This document shows positions 8,851 through 16,719 of a DNA stretch of 34,271 nucleotides, piece after piece. The stretch spans positions 1 to 34,271 of the forward strand of contig JAZNPC010000075.1 of assembly GCA_045589455.1 (NCBI GenBank), written 5' to 3'. Source of the DNA: RGIG990 sp045589455. Its GTDB lineage: Bacteria > Verrucomicrobiota > Kiritimatiellia > RFP12 > UBA3636. The notes beneath the pieces were generated by a model. That model saw nothing but the letters and a program-made list of their open reading frames with translations. It was not told the origin of the DNA and ran no database searches. The translations under genes and the position numbers were made by a program. Every line of letters starts with the position of its first letter. Positions within the stretch are counted from its first letter, which is position 1.

Positions 8851-10344
8851 TTATTCAACCCTCATTGCTTCCATAGGTGCCATGCGAGATGCAGACCAGG
8901 ATGGTTGGATAGATGCTAGGACAGCAAGTGCAACACCTGCAAGTAGTGAAACACCTGCACAGAGTAGCATTCCTGGTGTAGACCAATATGTCCACATATA
9001 ACTTCCATATGCAATGCTACCACGTAAAATTGAAATTATAAAACCAATTATCACACCAAAAACACCACCAAAGAAGCCCTGTAAACCAGCTTCCATCATA
9101 AACTGTAGTAGAATATAGCGATCTGTCGCACCCAAGCACTTCATTGTTGCAATTTCTCTGAAACGCTCAGTAATTGACATAAGCATCGCATTAGTGATAC
9201 CAACCATACATACAACAAATGAAATAGATAGTAGGAAAATCTGACGACCGCTCAAGCCTGTATTTCCACCCTCCTCAAGTGAAACAACACCTGAAAGCTT
9301 GCGCTCTACATTTGAAAGCTTACTTAATCTTTGAGTGCGAACAAATATCTGCTGAACTTCTTCTTTAGTAAAGCCTAAACTAACCATAATTTCAATTGCG
9401 CGCTCATCCTCAAACTGCATGAACTTTTCTTCTGCTGAAGAACGCTGTGACTCACGGAACTTACTTGCCCATAAATCACGAACCTCTGACTTTGAAAGCT
9501 CTACAAACATACGCTCGTAAAGATCTGCCTCAGAAAATTGATCATGCATTAGCGTCATATCTGCTTCTGTAAAATTAAAGCCTATTTGCTCAAATCCCTT
9601 TTGAAGAGCTAAACGCTGCTCTGGTGTAGACTGAATAATCCATGATTCATCAGTCTCAGCAAAATCACCCTTCATATGTTGCATTTGCTGCTGAGCAAGA
9701 ACAACCTTTTCATTCCACTTGAGGTTAAAGCTTGTTAATTCTGCTCTATATTCTTCATAGCCGTCAAAGAACTTAGCTAGCCCTTCCTTCTTACCTGGAA
9801 CACGTAAATCAACCATTGGCTCCAATGTCTCAAAGAATTCTTCTCTATTGCTGATTGCAAACTCAATTGCTTCGCGACCAGTGCTCTTATGTACCAACAC
9901 CAAACGACGCCCACTTGGAATGTTGTCAAACCAATCTATATAAACTCGCTCTTCATGAGCTTTTTCAGCAAGTTTTTTTACATCTGCTAATGGCATTCCT
10001 GTTAATGCAGAAAACTCATTTAATGCTGCCTCATCATTAGATGCAAAAGCTTGTGCTAAACGGCGCACTGAAATAAGCTCTGTAGCTGGCTCTAGCATAC
10101 GTGTAAAAATAACTTGACCAAAACGATTTTGCTCTATTTCTTCAGCAACGCCCTGGCCTGTTGTACGAAGAATAACACTTTCTGTCAATAAGAACATAAA
10201 GAATGCAACTGCAAGAACTACTACAGCAAGTGTCAAAACAGAACGTAACATACGATGCTTTACACCTCTAATGCAGAGATGGAAAGTCTCGCTCCATGAC
10301 ATGTTACGCTGTTTTTTTACATCAATCTCTCTATATTTGCTCAT
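8851..10344 (-). CDS. FtsX-type ABC transporter permease
   Basis: A 497-aa protein with the four-helix FtsX/MacB layout: helix one at about 35-60, a large extracytoplasmic region (about 65-370), then helices at about 374-395, 420-445 and 455-478. The C-terminal FtsX signature is clear: NAMLMSITERFREIATMKCLGA, and GGVFGVIIGF after it (only parts quoted for orientation). The extracytoplasmic region is rich in charged, probably helical sequence and does not obviously resemble the MacB periplasmic core domain. It is preceded by AAAAGG close to the ATG. It lies 70 bases after the 752-aa membrane protein and two bases before its likely ATPase. Together with the much larger M28-FtsX fusion it could form a heterodimeric permease. 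Its substrate is unknown. Confidence 0.88.
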   Translation of the reverse strand: MSKYREIDVKKQRNMSWSETFHLCIRGVKHRMLRSVLTLAVVVLAVAFFMFLLTESVILRTTGQGVAEEIEQNRFGQVIFTRMLEPATELISVRRLAQAFASNDEAALNEFSALTGMPLADVKKLAEKAHEERVYIDWFDNIPSGRRLVLVHKSTGREAIEFAISNREEFFETLEPMVDLRVPGKKEGLAKFFDGYEEYRAELTSFNLKWNEKVVLAQQQMQHMKGDFAETDESWIIQSTPEQRLALQKGFEQIGFNFTEADMTLMHDQFSEADLYERMFVELSKSEVRDLWASKFRESQRSSAEEKFMQFEDERAIEIMVSLGFTKEEVQQIFVRTQRLSKLSNVERKLSGVVSLEEGGNTGLSGRQIFLLSISFVVCMVGITNAMLMSITERFREIATMKCLGATDRYILLQFMMEAGLQGFFGGVFGVIIGFIISILRGSIAYGSYMWTYWSTPGMLLCAGVSLLAGVALAVLASIQPSWSASRMAPMEAMRVE

Positions 10345-10414
10345 AAAAACCTTTTCTATCTTTTAAGCTCTACTTAGGATTAAAGTCTTTCTTTTTCTTT
10401 AACCATTCTACACA

Positions 10415-12673
10415 TTAACCTGGTAGAACATTAAAGGTTACACGAGAAGCCTCGCCAATAATGAAGTAATTGAAGAAGTCAACCAAAATAACCAAGCATA
10501 CAAGGATTAGCTCTGCTGCAATCAAGCCGATGAAGAATGGCTTGAATTTCTGGTAAACACCGCCACCACCAAATTTTACAACAAGCATCTTTACAAACCA
10601 ACCGATTAGGAAGGAGCACCATGTCATATTATTTGGATAAGTTCCCCACATAACAAACAGTAATGGGTGAATTGGGAACTTGGTAAATCTAAAGCGTAAG
10701 CAATAAGTGACAACAACTGCAATCAATCCAAAAATGAAGAAATTCAATGAGTCTGAATCTGGTTGAATTAGGCCCAAACGCTGCCACTGACTAAACTCAG
10801 TTGACTGCTCTAATACACCTGAAGCCTTCATATCTGTTAGGTGCTTTACGGTTGCATCAAAATATTGTACAGGAGGATACTTAGATGCCCAACCATCACC
10901 CATACCGCCATAGTTGTACAATGAGAAATGTGCACTAGCAAAAGCAACTACCAACGCAATAATAATAACCACAACTAAGAACCAGAAAACCTTCTTGATC
11001 TTAACACCAGCATCGTCTGCTACCTTAACACCTGTTGCTACATATGGCATCAATGCCTCACGTGTATCCTGGCAAAGAATTCCATTACCTGCCCACAACA
11101 AGAATGTCATAGATTTTGGACCAACAGCGGCAGGACCGAAAAGCTTAACAAAAACAGAGGCTGGCTCCCAACCTGTCTGAATAAATGGGATACCTGTTTC
11201 GCAAACAATACGTGAGGAAACCAAGAAAACAATCATCAATAGCAAAGCAAAGAACAATGCCATGATAAAGCTTACACCCATAATGCAAAGCATTGCTACG
11301 AATGAAATAAAGGAAAGAATCAATACACGTGCAGCGACAACTGAAACATCACCAGCCACACCAATACCTTGTGTTGCATCAGAGCTCTTCTTAAATCCAA
11401 ATGCTCTTCTAAATACAGCACGATAATAGAATCGACCAGCATACAATAAAATGATAGACAAACCAACATAACCACCTGCGCGGCTAGCATTCATCCAAGC
11501 TCCATCCAACTGCTGACCAGTAATATTGTAGAAGCATACTGTAAAGATAGCCAACAGCATTGGAGCAAAGCCTAATGTCAAGCTCACTTCTGAACTTACA
11601 AAATATGCAATACCAACAATGGAGAAGAATATAGTCTGCCAATTCAAGTAATAAATTCCTAGTTTACTGAAAATTGGAATACTTGAAGTAATAGGCAAGT
11701 TCCAGCTACGGAAGTTTGGAAGAACTTCACCCAATGAAGGGAAGCTCTGTGGGTACCACATTGAAAGATACTGCAATAAAAGCAAAAAGAATAATGGTAT
11801 AAAACCCCACCAGAACAAACGATTTTTGAAAATCAATGGCACTCCAGGGCGCTTTGGATTTACTTCACAGAAACCACCCATTACCTGAGCAAGAGGATAG
11901 CTCAATTGCTCGTTATACGCCCATTGACGATGAACAACAAATTGCATTGCAATAACCGCTAATGCCATAACAATTATTAGCGGACCCCAAAAGCATAGAG
12001 GACCAACCCACTCTGCTAGAGGTAAGTTATATAGAGGAACAGTTTCAACTCCATTTGATACACCTACGAAGAAATCTGCATAAACCTTCTGGTATGCTGT
12101 AGTCTCTGTTACTCCAGGAGTGCCTGGATATGGAGCAGGGAACAATTCTGGATTTAGGTACTTGTTAAAGATATCAAAAGACTTCCACAAGGTGCGACTA
12201 GGATATTCGCGCCATGGAATAAGTATCATTCGATGGAAATAACGGAATAAACCAGATGTTGGAGGATAAGAAGATACAAAAGCAGAAGCAAAAACAACGC
12301 TCAATTCTTTACGATTTAATGCAAGCTTGTTATTTGAGAAGAAACCTCCCTTTACTCCCTTTAATGTTAAAGTCTTAGAAAATTTGCGAACCAAATCACC
12401 TTTGCGTGTGGACACTTGTATAGTTACAGTCTCAGGAAATTTGCGAACCAAAGCACCTATGCTTGCCCAAATGCCATTCCAAAACAAGCCCACTAGCAAT
12501 ATGAATAGGAAGCCTGCAATAGAGAAATGATTGCTAACCATTAATGGTACCTTCATCACAATATCGTGATAGGCGGATAAACCAGAAACAAACAAAATAG
12601 CTACAAACGAGAAAATGAGTGACTTGATTGTAAATGCTCTAGTCTTGTCACCCAAATCAGGTGTCTTATCCAT
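10415..12673 (-). CDS. DUF6785/DUF6784-like polytopic membrane protein, putative transporter (752 aa)
   Basis: First gene of the operon. It encodes about 12-14 membrane helices. Family-like landmarks are LNRKELSVVFASAFVSS (about residue 120), the WAYNEQLSYPLAQVMGGF stretch after the fourth or fifth helix, and the C-terminal NMTWCSFLIGWFVKMLVVKFGG stretch (parts only). These match my recollection of DUF6785/DUF6784 proteins, which are common in Planctomycetes, Verrucomicrobia and Lentisphaerae and resemble oligopeptide transporters. The start codon has AAAGGAA at normal spacing, and a promoter lies about 58 bases upstream. A loop near residues 75-110 contains an imperfect 19-residue tandem duplication (LVRKFPET.. 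then LVRKFSKT..). The linkage to two ABC modules suggests a shared substrate, which cannot be named from sequence. Confidence 0.7.
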   Translation of the reverse strand: MDKTPDLGDKTRAFTIKSLIFSFVAILFVSGLSAYHDIVMKVPLMVSNHFSIAGFLFILLVGLFWNGIWASIGALVRKFPETVTIQVSTRKGDLVRKFSKTLTLKGVKGGFFSNNKLALNRKELSVVFASAFVSSYPPTSGLFRYFHRMILIPWREYPSRTLWKSFDIFNKYLNPELFPAPYPGTPGVTETTAYQKVYADFFVGVSNGVETVPLYNLPLAEWVGPLCFWGPLIIVMALAVIAMQFVVHRQWAYNEQLSYPLAQVMGGFCEVNPKRPGVPLIFKNRLFWWGFIPLFFLLLLQYLSMWYPQSFPSLGEVLPNFRSWNLPITSSIPIFSKLGIYYLNWQTIFFSIVGIAYFVSSEVSLTLGFAPMLLAIFTVCFYNITGQQLDGAWMNASRAGGYVGLSIILLYAGRFYYRAVFRRAFGFKKSSDATQGIGVAGDVSVVAARVLILSFISFVAMLCIMGVSFIMALFFALLLMIVFLVSSRIVCETGIPFIQTGWEPASVFVKLFGPAAVGPKSMTFLLWAGNGILCQDTREALMPYVATGVKVADDAGVKIKKVFWFLVVVIIIALVVAFASAHFSLYNYGGMGDGWASKYPPVQYFDATVKHLTDMKASGVLEQSTEFSQWQRLGLIQPDSDSLNFFIFGLIAVVVTYCLRFRFTKFPIHPLLFVMWGTYPNNMTWCSFLIGWFVKMLVVKFGGGGVYQKFKPFFIGLIAAELILVCLVILVDFFNYFIIGEASRVTFNVLPG
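12366..12457. repeat. 57-bp-offset tandem duplication inside the 752-aa membrane protein gene
   Basis: Two 35-base copies (12366-12400 and 12423-12457) agree at 31 positions and share the perfect core AAATTTGCGAACCAAA. The offset is 57 bases, exactly 19 codons, so the reading frame is kept and a loop is lengthened rather than broken. Confidence 0.85.
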
Positions 12674-12980
12674 AAATAAATTCCTTTATTTTTTTTAAAA
12701 AAATGCTTTTTACACTTAAAAGTACCTTTCATTGTATCATTACTAGCAGAATACTTCAAGATTAAAACATAAAAAAAGGGTGTTTTTTACTAAGGAAATT
12801 TCTCAATATATCCTTGATTTGTACGGCTTTGCATGTATATTTTAAGACACAACCATGCATACAAAATTACACAACTAATTTTATAAAAACAAAGGGCTAA
12901 TTTTATAACTTTTTGGAACTTAATAAGTTAGAAACATCAAAAAGAAAATCCTTGAGCATTCCATGTTTCTCATTTACTAT
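12674..12980. other. AT-rich intergenic region with operon promoter and short direct repeats
   Basis: No credible gene is present. It holds the minus-strand promoter at 12731-12759 and two perfect copies of CTAATTTTATAA (12875-12886 and 12897-12908), 22 bases apart, about two helical turns. Similar CTAATTT strings occur in the regulatory space near 20.33 and 20.55 kb, so this could be a regulator site or simply AT-rich coincidence. Confidence 0.4.
12731..12759 (-). promoter_or_regulatory. Sigma-70-type promoter of the ABC/OPT-like operon
   Basis: On the minus strand, TTGAAG is followed after 17 bases by TACAAT. The predicted start would lie near 12724, leaving an untranslated leader of about 50 bases before the ATG at 12673. 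It is the only good candidate upstream of the six-gene operon. Confidence 0.7.
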
Positions 12981-13015
12981 AAAAAATCCCAAGAAATGTT
13001 TTTCACTTCTTGGGA
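12981..13015 (-). terminator. Intrinsic terminator after the fucosidase gene
   Basis: TCCCAAGAA (12987-12995) pairs perfectly with TTCTTGGGA (13007-13015). On the minus strand the hairpin is followed by TTTTTTA, 30 bases after the stop codon of the fucosidase-like gene. Confidence 0.88.
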
Positions 13016-13044
13016 GTATTTTCTAAAAAATGGGAAATAGTGTA

Positions 13045-14367
13045 TTAAAACTCAAATTTTAATACTTTGACACCATAGGTGTCGACATCACTCCAGTCGA
13101 CACCTTCAAGATATGGACCGCTCCACATTTCAAATGAAAGCTCCTGCCCTGTACGCAAATCTATTATACGCTTTGGAACATAACCCGCTGTTTCAAAAAG
13201 TGCAAAACCCTTTAATGGTGTCTGTGTAACAAGCACATAGAAGGTGTTTGGATCATCATATGGTGTTGTGATTGAGCAAAAACCAATACTATTGTGGTGA
13301 TCAAAGTAGCCTGGCGTCATAATTGTTGCCTCTGCCCCCTTTGTATTGAAAATTGCTTCACTACCCCATTCAAGAAAATCTTGAATTGCTTTTAAAGATG
13401 GCTGAATCTCTGATGGCATTGTGCCATCAATTAAAGGTCCAATGCCAGGAGCAAAATTCCAAATACCACGCTGACCCATAGCGCAACAAAATTCACGCAA
13501 AAGGAAAAATTCATCATTTTTATATTCTGGCTTAATCTTATCAGGACCATTATACCACCAATAGTTTGGTGTAGGAATATCCTCATTAAAGTCACGGCGT
13601 GGAGGCGTTGCACCCCAACGACCATTTCGGCGATAACCGCTCCAACGATTATATGGAGGTGAGCATGGGTCCTCATGCTCCTCCGATGTACCAAAATCTG
13701 TTTCAGGAACATCTAACTCTGCGGCTGAATTATTTGTGATAATAATATCATCTCCCCACAATGAGCGAATATAAGCAGGTATTCGCTCCATGCCAAACTC
13801 AGGACGACCATCTAACCACAAACCAGCCAATGCCTTTCCATAGCGGTCGTAGATTTCTTTTATTAGCTCACACAATAGTGTGTAATACGCAGGATACCCT
13901 TGCTCGCCGACCTTCGGGTCTATACATGGACCATATGGCTCCTTGTCCCAACCGCCAAATCCCATAGGGAGGTATAGGAATGGCTTGATATTACGCTCAT
14001 TACATGCCTTAATAAATTCACCAACATAATCACCTTTTGTTTTGTGATAAAAGGTAGGATTTTGAGTTGGGAAAAGAACAGTTAGCGCGTCACCTGTATG
14101 GATTGCAGTAAGAATAGCATATTTTGCTCCAACATCCTTTGCTGCTTGAGCCATATTTACACCAACAGCTTCAGGTCCTGGGGTTGCTGCTTCAAATTCC
14201 TCTGCTGTAGCATACATCATCTTACTTTCATAAATATCATCTTCTACAACAACAGAACAACCACCACCGGTATACAAACCATAGTGATAAAACATACCAA
14301 ACCGAGCAGGCGCGAACCATTTCATGGTTCTCTCTAATCTTGCCTTGTGAGCATCTGACAACTTCAT
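13045..14367 (-). CDS. Alpha-L-fucosidase-like glycoside hydrolase (GH29-like), cytoplasmic
   Basis: A 440-aa protein with the N-terminal GH29 hallmark WFAPARFGMFYHYGLY (about 17-32) and AKYAILTAIH (81-90). The segment GLWLDG (182-187) places Asp 186 at the usual nucleophile position. GH29 enzymes remove terminal alpha-L-fucose from glycans by a retaining mechanism. The stretch after AKYAILTA reads IHTGD where family members usually have KHHDG, so substrate range or activity may differ. No signal peptide is present, which implies action on imported oligosaccharides in the cytoplasm. The start has a strong AGGAG site. It lies 33 bases after the U32-family gene and ends at its own terminator, so the two probably share a transcript. 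Confidence 0.78.
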   Translation of the reverse strand: MKLSDAHKARLERTMKWFAPARFGMFYHYGLYTGGGCSVVVEDDIYESKMMYATAEEFEAATPGPEAVGVNMAQAAKDVGAKYAILTAIHTGDALTVLFPTQNPTFYHKTKGDYVGEFIKACNERNIKPFLYLPMGFGGWDKEPYGPCIDPKVGEQGYPAYYTLLCELIKEIYDRYGKALAGLWLDGRPEFGMERIPAYIRSLWGDDIIITNNSAAELDVPETDFGTSEEHEDPCSPPYNRWSGYRRNGRWGATPPRRDFNEDIPTPNYWWYNGPDKIKPEYKNDEFFLLREFCCAMGQRGIWNFAPGIGPLIDGTMPSEIQPSLKAIQDFLEWGSEAIFNTKGAEATIMTPGYFDHHNSIGFCSITTPYDDPNTFYVLVTQTPLKGFALFETAGYVPKRIIDLRTGQELSFEMWSGPYLEGVDWSDVDTYGVKVLKFEF

Positions 14368-14400
14368 AAATTTTCTCCTAAACTAGAATGGTTAATAATT

Positions 14401-15615
14401 TCATACCTCTGTCATTCGGTAGGCTATATCGTTTTTGCGAACTCGTGTGGAGCACTTAAATGTGGCAAGGTGTCCGCGTGGGACTTCGGTTGCAGGCTCG
14501 CCATCACATTGAATGTTATCAACGACTATATCAAGCACACCCGTTGCATTACCTTGAATAGAAAGAACATCACCATTGCGAAGCGCATCATTGTGCACCA
14601 AAAGCTCTGCCACCTGCGCCTTTACAAAATAATTTGTGATTATTCCAATGTGCTCCTTCTTTAGAGTGGCAAGATTCTCGGCACCATCAGAACAAAATTG
14701 ATCCTTACCTGGACGGCCATGATAAAGCCCCTCGGCCAACTCTCTATGATAAACTGTCTCACACTTTGTGCGTAAACGCGCAACCAGCTCCTCATTAAAT
14801 TCACCTGCTAGCACTGCATCGCGTGCTTCACGATATGCCGCGGTCACAGCTGCAACATACTCTGCATTGCGTCCACGCCCTTCAATCTTAAAGGATTTGA
14901 TACCAGCCGCTGTTAGCTTATCCAAAAGAGGAAGTGCAAATAAATCACGAGCAGAGAAAACATTATGTCCTTGAACATCAAAGCTTGCTAGAGGCCCCTC
15001 TCCGGAACGCTCCTCAACAACCGTATATTTGCGACGGCATGGTTGACGGCATTCGCCTCTATTTGCTGAAAAACCGTATGCATGCTGCGACATAAAGCAG
15101 CGACCAGACACTGCCACGCAAATTGCACCATGAACAAAGGTCTCTAATTCTATATCTACCTTTGATGCTATTTCTGCGACTTCTTCAAGAGTACATTCAC
15201 GAGCCAAAACCACACGCTCAGCACCCTGAGATTTTAAAAACGCAGCTGACTCACTATTACTACATGACATTTGTGTAGAGATATGAACTGGTACACCATG
15301 ACGCTTACATGCCGCCACTGCCGCCCAATCTGAAACAATCGCTGCATCGACATACTGCTTTGCAAAAGAAAGCATATCATCTAATTGACCAAGCTCACCT
15401 TCAAAAATAATTGTATTTACCGTTAAATAAAGCTTTACTCCTGCAGCACGGCATCTTTCAGATGCCTCTGGAAGATTGTCTTTCGTAAAACTAACCGTTG
15501 CTCCACAGCGCATATTTAGTGTATCAAGTCCTAAATAAATAGCATCTGCTCCTGCATTAATAGCTGCTTGTAGACAGGTCATATTACCTGCTGGTGCTAA
15601 AATCTCCGGTTTCAT
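14401..15615 (-). CDS. U32 'peptidase' family protein, probable tRNA/rRNA hydroxylase (TrhP/RlhA-like)
   Basis: A 404-aa protein with a TIM-barrel-like N-terminus (MKPEILAPAGN...) and the U32 signature FVHGAICVAVSGRC...NRGECRQPCR (about 160-194). Cys 166, 173, 189 and 193 are the four expected iron-sulfur ligands. Characterised relatives (TrhP/YegQ, RlhA/YdcP, UbiU/V) are O2-independent hydroxylases of RNA or quinone precursors; the peptidase label is historical. A C-terminal beta-barrel-like region (about 310-404) fits the RNA-modifying subgroup better than UbiU/V. Which RNA base is the target cannot be told. It is the first gene of a two-gene unit with the fucosidase-like gene and has a promoter inside the preceding hairpin. 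Confidence 0.82.
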   Translation of the reverse strand: MKPEILAPAGNMTCLQAAINAGADAIYLGLDTLNMRCGATVSFTKDNLPEASERCRAAGVKLYLTVNTIIFEGELGQLDDMLSFAKQYVDAAIVSDWAAVAACKRHGVPVHISTQMSCSNSESAAFLKSQGAERVVLARECTLEEVAEIASKVDIELETFVHGAICVAVSGRCFMSQHAYGFSANRGECRQPCRRKYTVVEERSGEGPLASFDVQGHNVFSARDLFALPLLDKLTAAGIKSFKIEGRGRNAEYVAAVTAAYREARDAVLAGEFNEELVARLRTKCETVYHRELAEGLYHGRPGKDQFCSDGAENLATLKKEHIGIITNYFVKAQVAELLVHNDALRNGDVLSIQGNATGVLDIVVDNIQCDGEPATEVPRGHLATFKCSTRVRKNDIAYRMTEV

Positions 15616-15637
15616 AATTTTAAGCCCTTTAAGATAT

Positions 15638-15683
15638 TAAAAAACTGTATTCATCTGCCATTGTACTGGCACACAAATACAGT
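15638..15683 (-). terminator. Two-part hairpin terminating the fabH operon
   Basis: ACTGTATT (15644-15651) pairs with AATACAGT (15676-15683), and inside it TGCCA (15656-15660) pairs with TGGCA (15667-15671); both stems are perfect and separated by a symmetric 4+4 internal loop. On the minus strand the structure ends in a T-run, 28 bases after the fabH stop codon. It overlaps a promoter. Confidence 0.75.
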
Positions 15684-15688
15684 ATCAA
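15660..15688 (-). promoter_or_regulatory. Sigma-70-type promoter of the U32-fucosidase unit, embedded in the fabH terminator
   Basis: Minus strand: TTGATA, 17 bases, TACAAT. The -10 box overlaps the inner loop of the hairpin at 15644-15683. Transcripts from it would start near 15653, within the far arm, and so would not form the hairpin. The dyad could also be an operator. Confidence 0.65.
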
Positions 15689-15711
15689 AAATAATTGAAT
15701 AAAATCAAATT

Positions 15712-16719
15712 TTATTTTTCCCAACGGAATACACTTGAACCCCATGTTAGGCCAGCACCGAAGGCAACGATTAAAACATTGTCGCCCTTTTTGATGCGTC
15801 CATCTGCTACAGCTTCCTTTAGAGCTAGAGGGATAGAAGCAGCAGTTGTATTACCAACCCTCTGGATGTTTACAACAACCTTAGAAGAATCTACTCCTAA
15901 CTGGCGACCCACAGCATCGATAATGCGTGTGTTTGCCTGGTGAGGAACTAGCCAATCAATATCTGAAATTTCAAGACCTGCTGCCTTAACAGCCTTAGTT
16001 GCTACCTCTGACATATTGCGTACAGCATGCTTGAAAACAACATTGCCTTCCATCTTCACATACTGACGGCGCTCATCTAAATTATCGTGAGTCAATGGCT
16101 CTGCAGTTCCACCTGTTTCAATGCGTAGCAATTCAGAAAGTGCTCCATTTGCTCCAAGCATTGAAGAAAGGATGCCTTTACCTGGCTCTTCAACGCGCTC
16201 TAGAACTACCGCGCCAGCACCATCACCGAACAAAACACATGAACCACGATCCTGCCAATCAATGATGCGGCTCATTGTTTCTGCGCCAATCACTAGCACA
16301 CGCTTAGCAGAACCAGCAAGAATATACTGCTTGGCAGTATCTAATGCATAAACAAAACCAGAGCATGCTGCAACTAAATCAAAGCTAGCTGCGTTTGTTA
16401 AACCAAGCCCATGCTGAACAAAGCATGCAGTTGATGGCAAAGGTCTATCTGGACATATTGTTGCTACAATTAATAAATCTATATCCTCGGGATTTACACC
16501 AGCATCCTCTATTGCCTGGCGACCAGCATTTATTGCTAAATGAGATGTATAAACTCCCTCTGGTGCAAAATAACGAGTCTTAATACCTGTGCGAGTGGTT
16601 ATCCACTCATCATTCGTATCTACAATCTTTGACCATTCCTCATTTGTCATAACCTTCTCTGGTACATAAGCACCAACACCAGTTATAACTGCAGAGTATT
16701 GAGAACCAGCATTACACAT
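15712..16719 (-). CDS. fabH: Beta-ketoacyl-ACP synthase III (FabH)
   Basis: A 335-aa enzyme that condenses an acyl-CoA primer (typically acetyl-CoA) with malonyl-ACP to start fatty acid synthesis. The catalytic triad is in place: Cys 119 in VAACSGF, His 260 in VPHQAN and Asn 290 in RVGNTT. N-terminal ITGVGAYVPE and C-terminal GLTWGSS are typical, as is the length. The ATG overlaps the end of plsX by 8 bases, so translation is likely coupled. It is the last gene of the rubrerythrin-to-fabH operon and is followed by a hairpin terminator. The plsX-fabH order with rpmF upstream is widely conserved in bacteria. Confidence 0.97.
   Translation of the reverse strand: MCNAGSQYSAVITGVGAYVPEKVMTNEEWSKIVDTNDEWITTRTGIKTRYFAPEGVYTSHLAINAGRQAIEDAGVNPEDIDLLIVATICPDRPLPSTACFVQHGLGLTNAASFDLVAACSGFVYALDTAKQYILAGSAKRVLVIGAETMSRIIDWQDRGSCVLFGDGAGAVVLERVEEPGKGILSSMLGANGALSELLRIETGGTAEPLTHDNLDERRQYVKMEGNVVFKHAVRNMSEVATKAVKAAGLEISDIDWLVPHQANTRIIDAVGRQLGVDSSKVVVNIQRVGNTTAASIPLALKEAVADGRIKKGDNVLIVAFGAGLTWGSSVFRWEK

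Noticed and set aside
160..12673. Reading the ABC operon as a LolCDE or MacAB system
   Set aside because: No MacA-like adaptor or TolC is encoded, one permease is a 1698-aa fusion, and two OPT-like proteins are present; only the ATPase type is shared.
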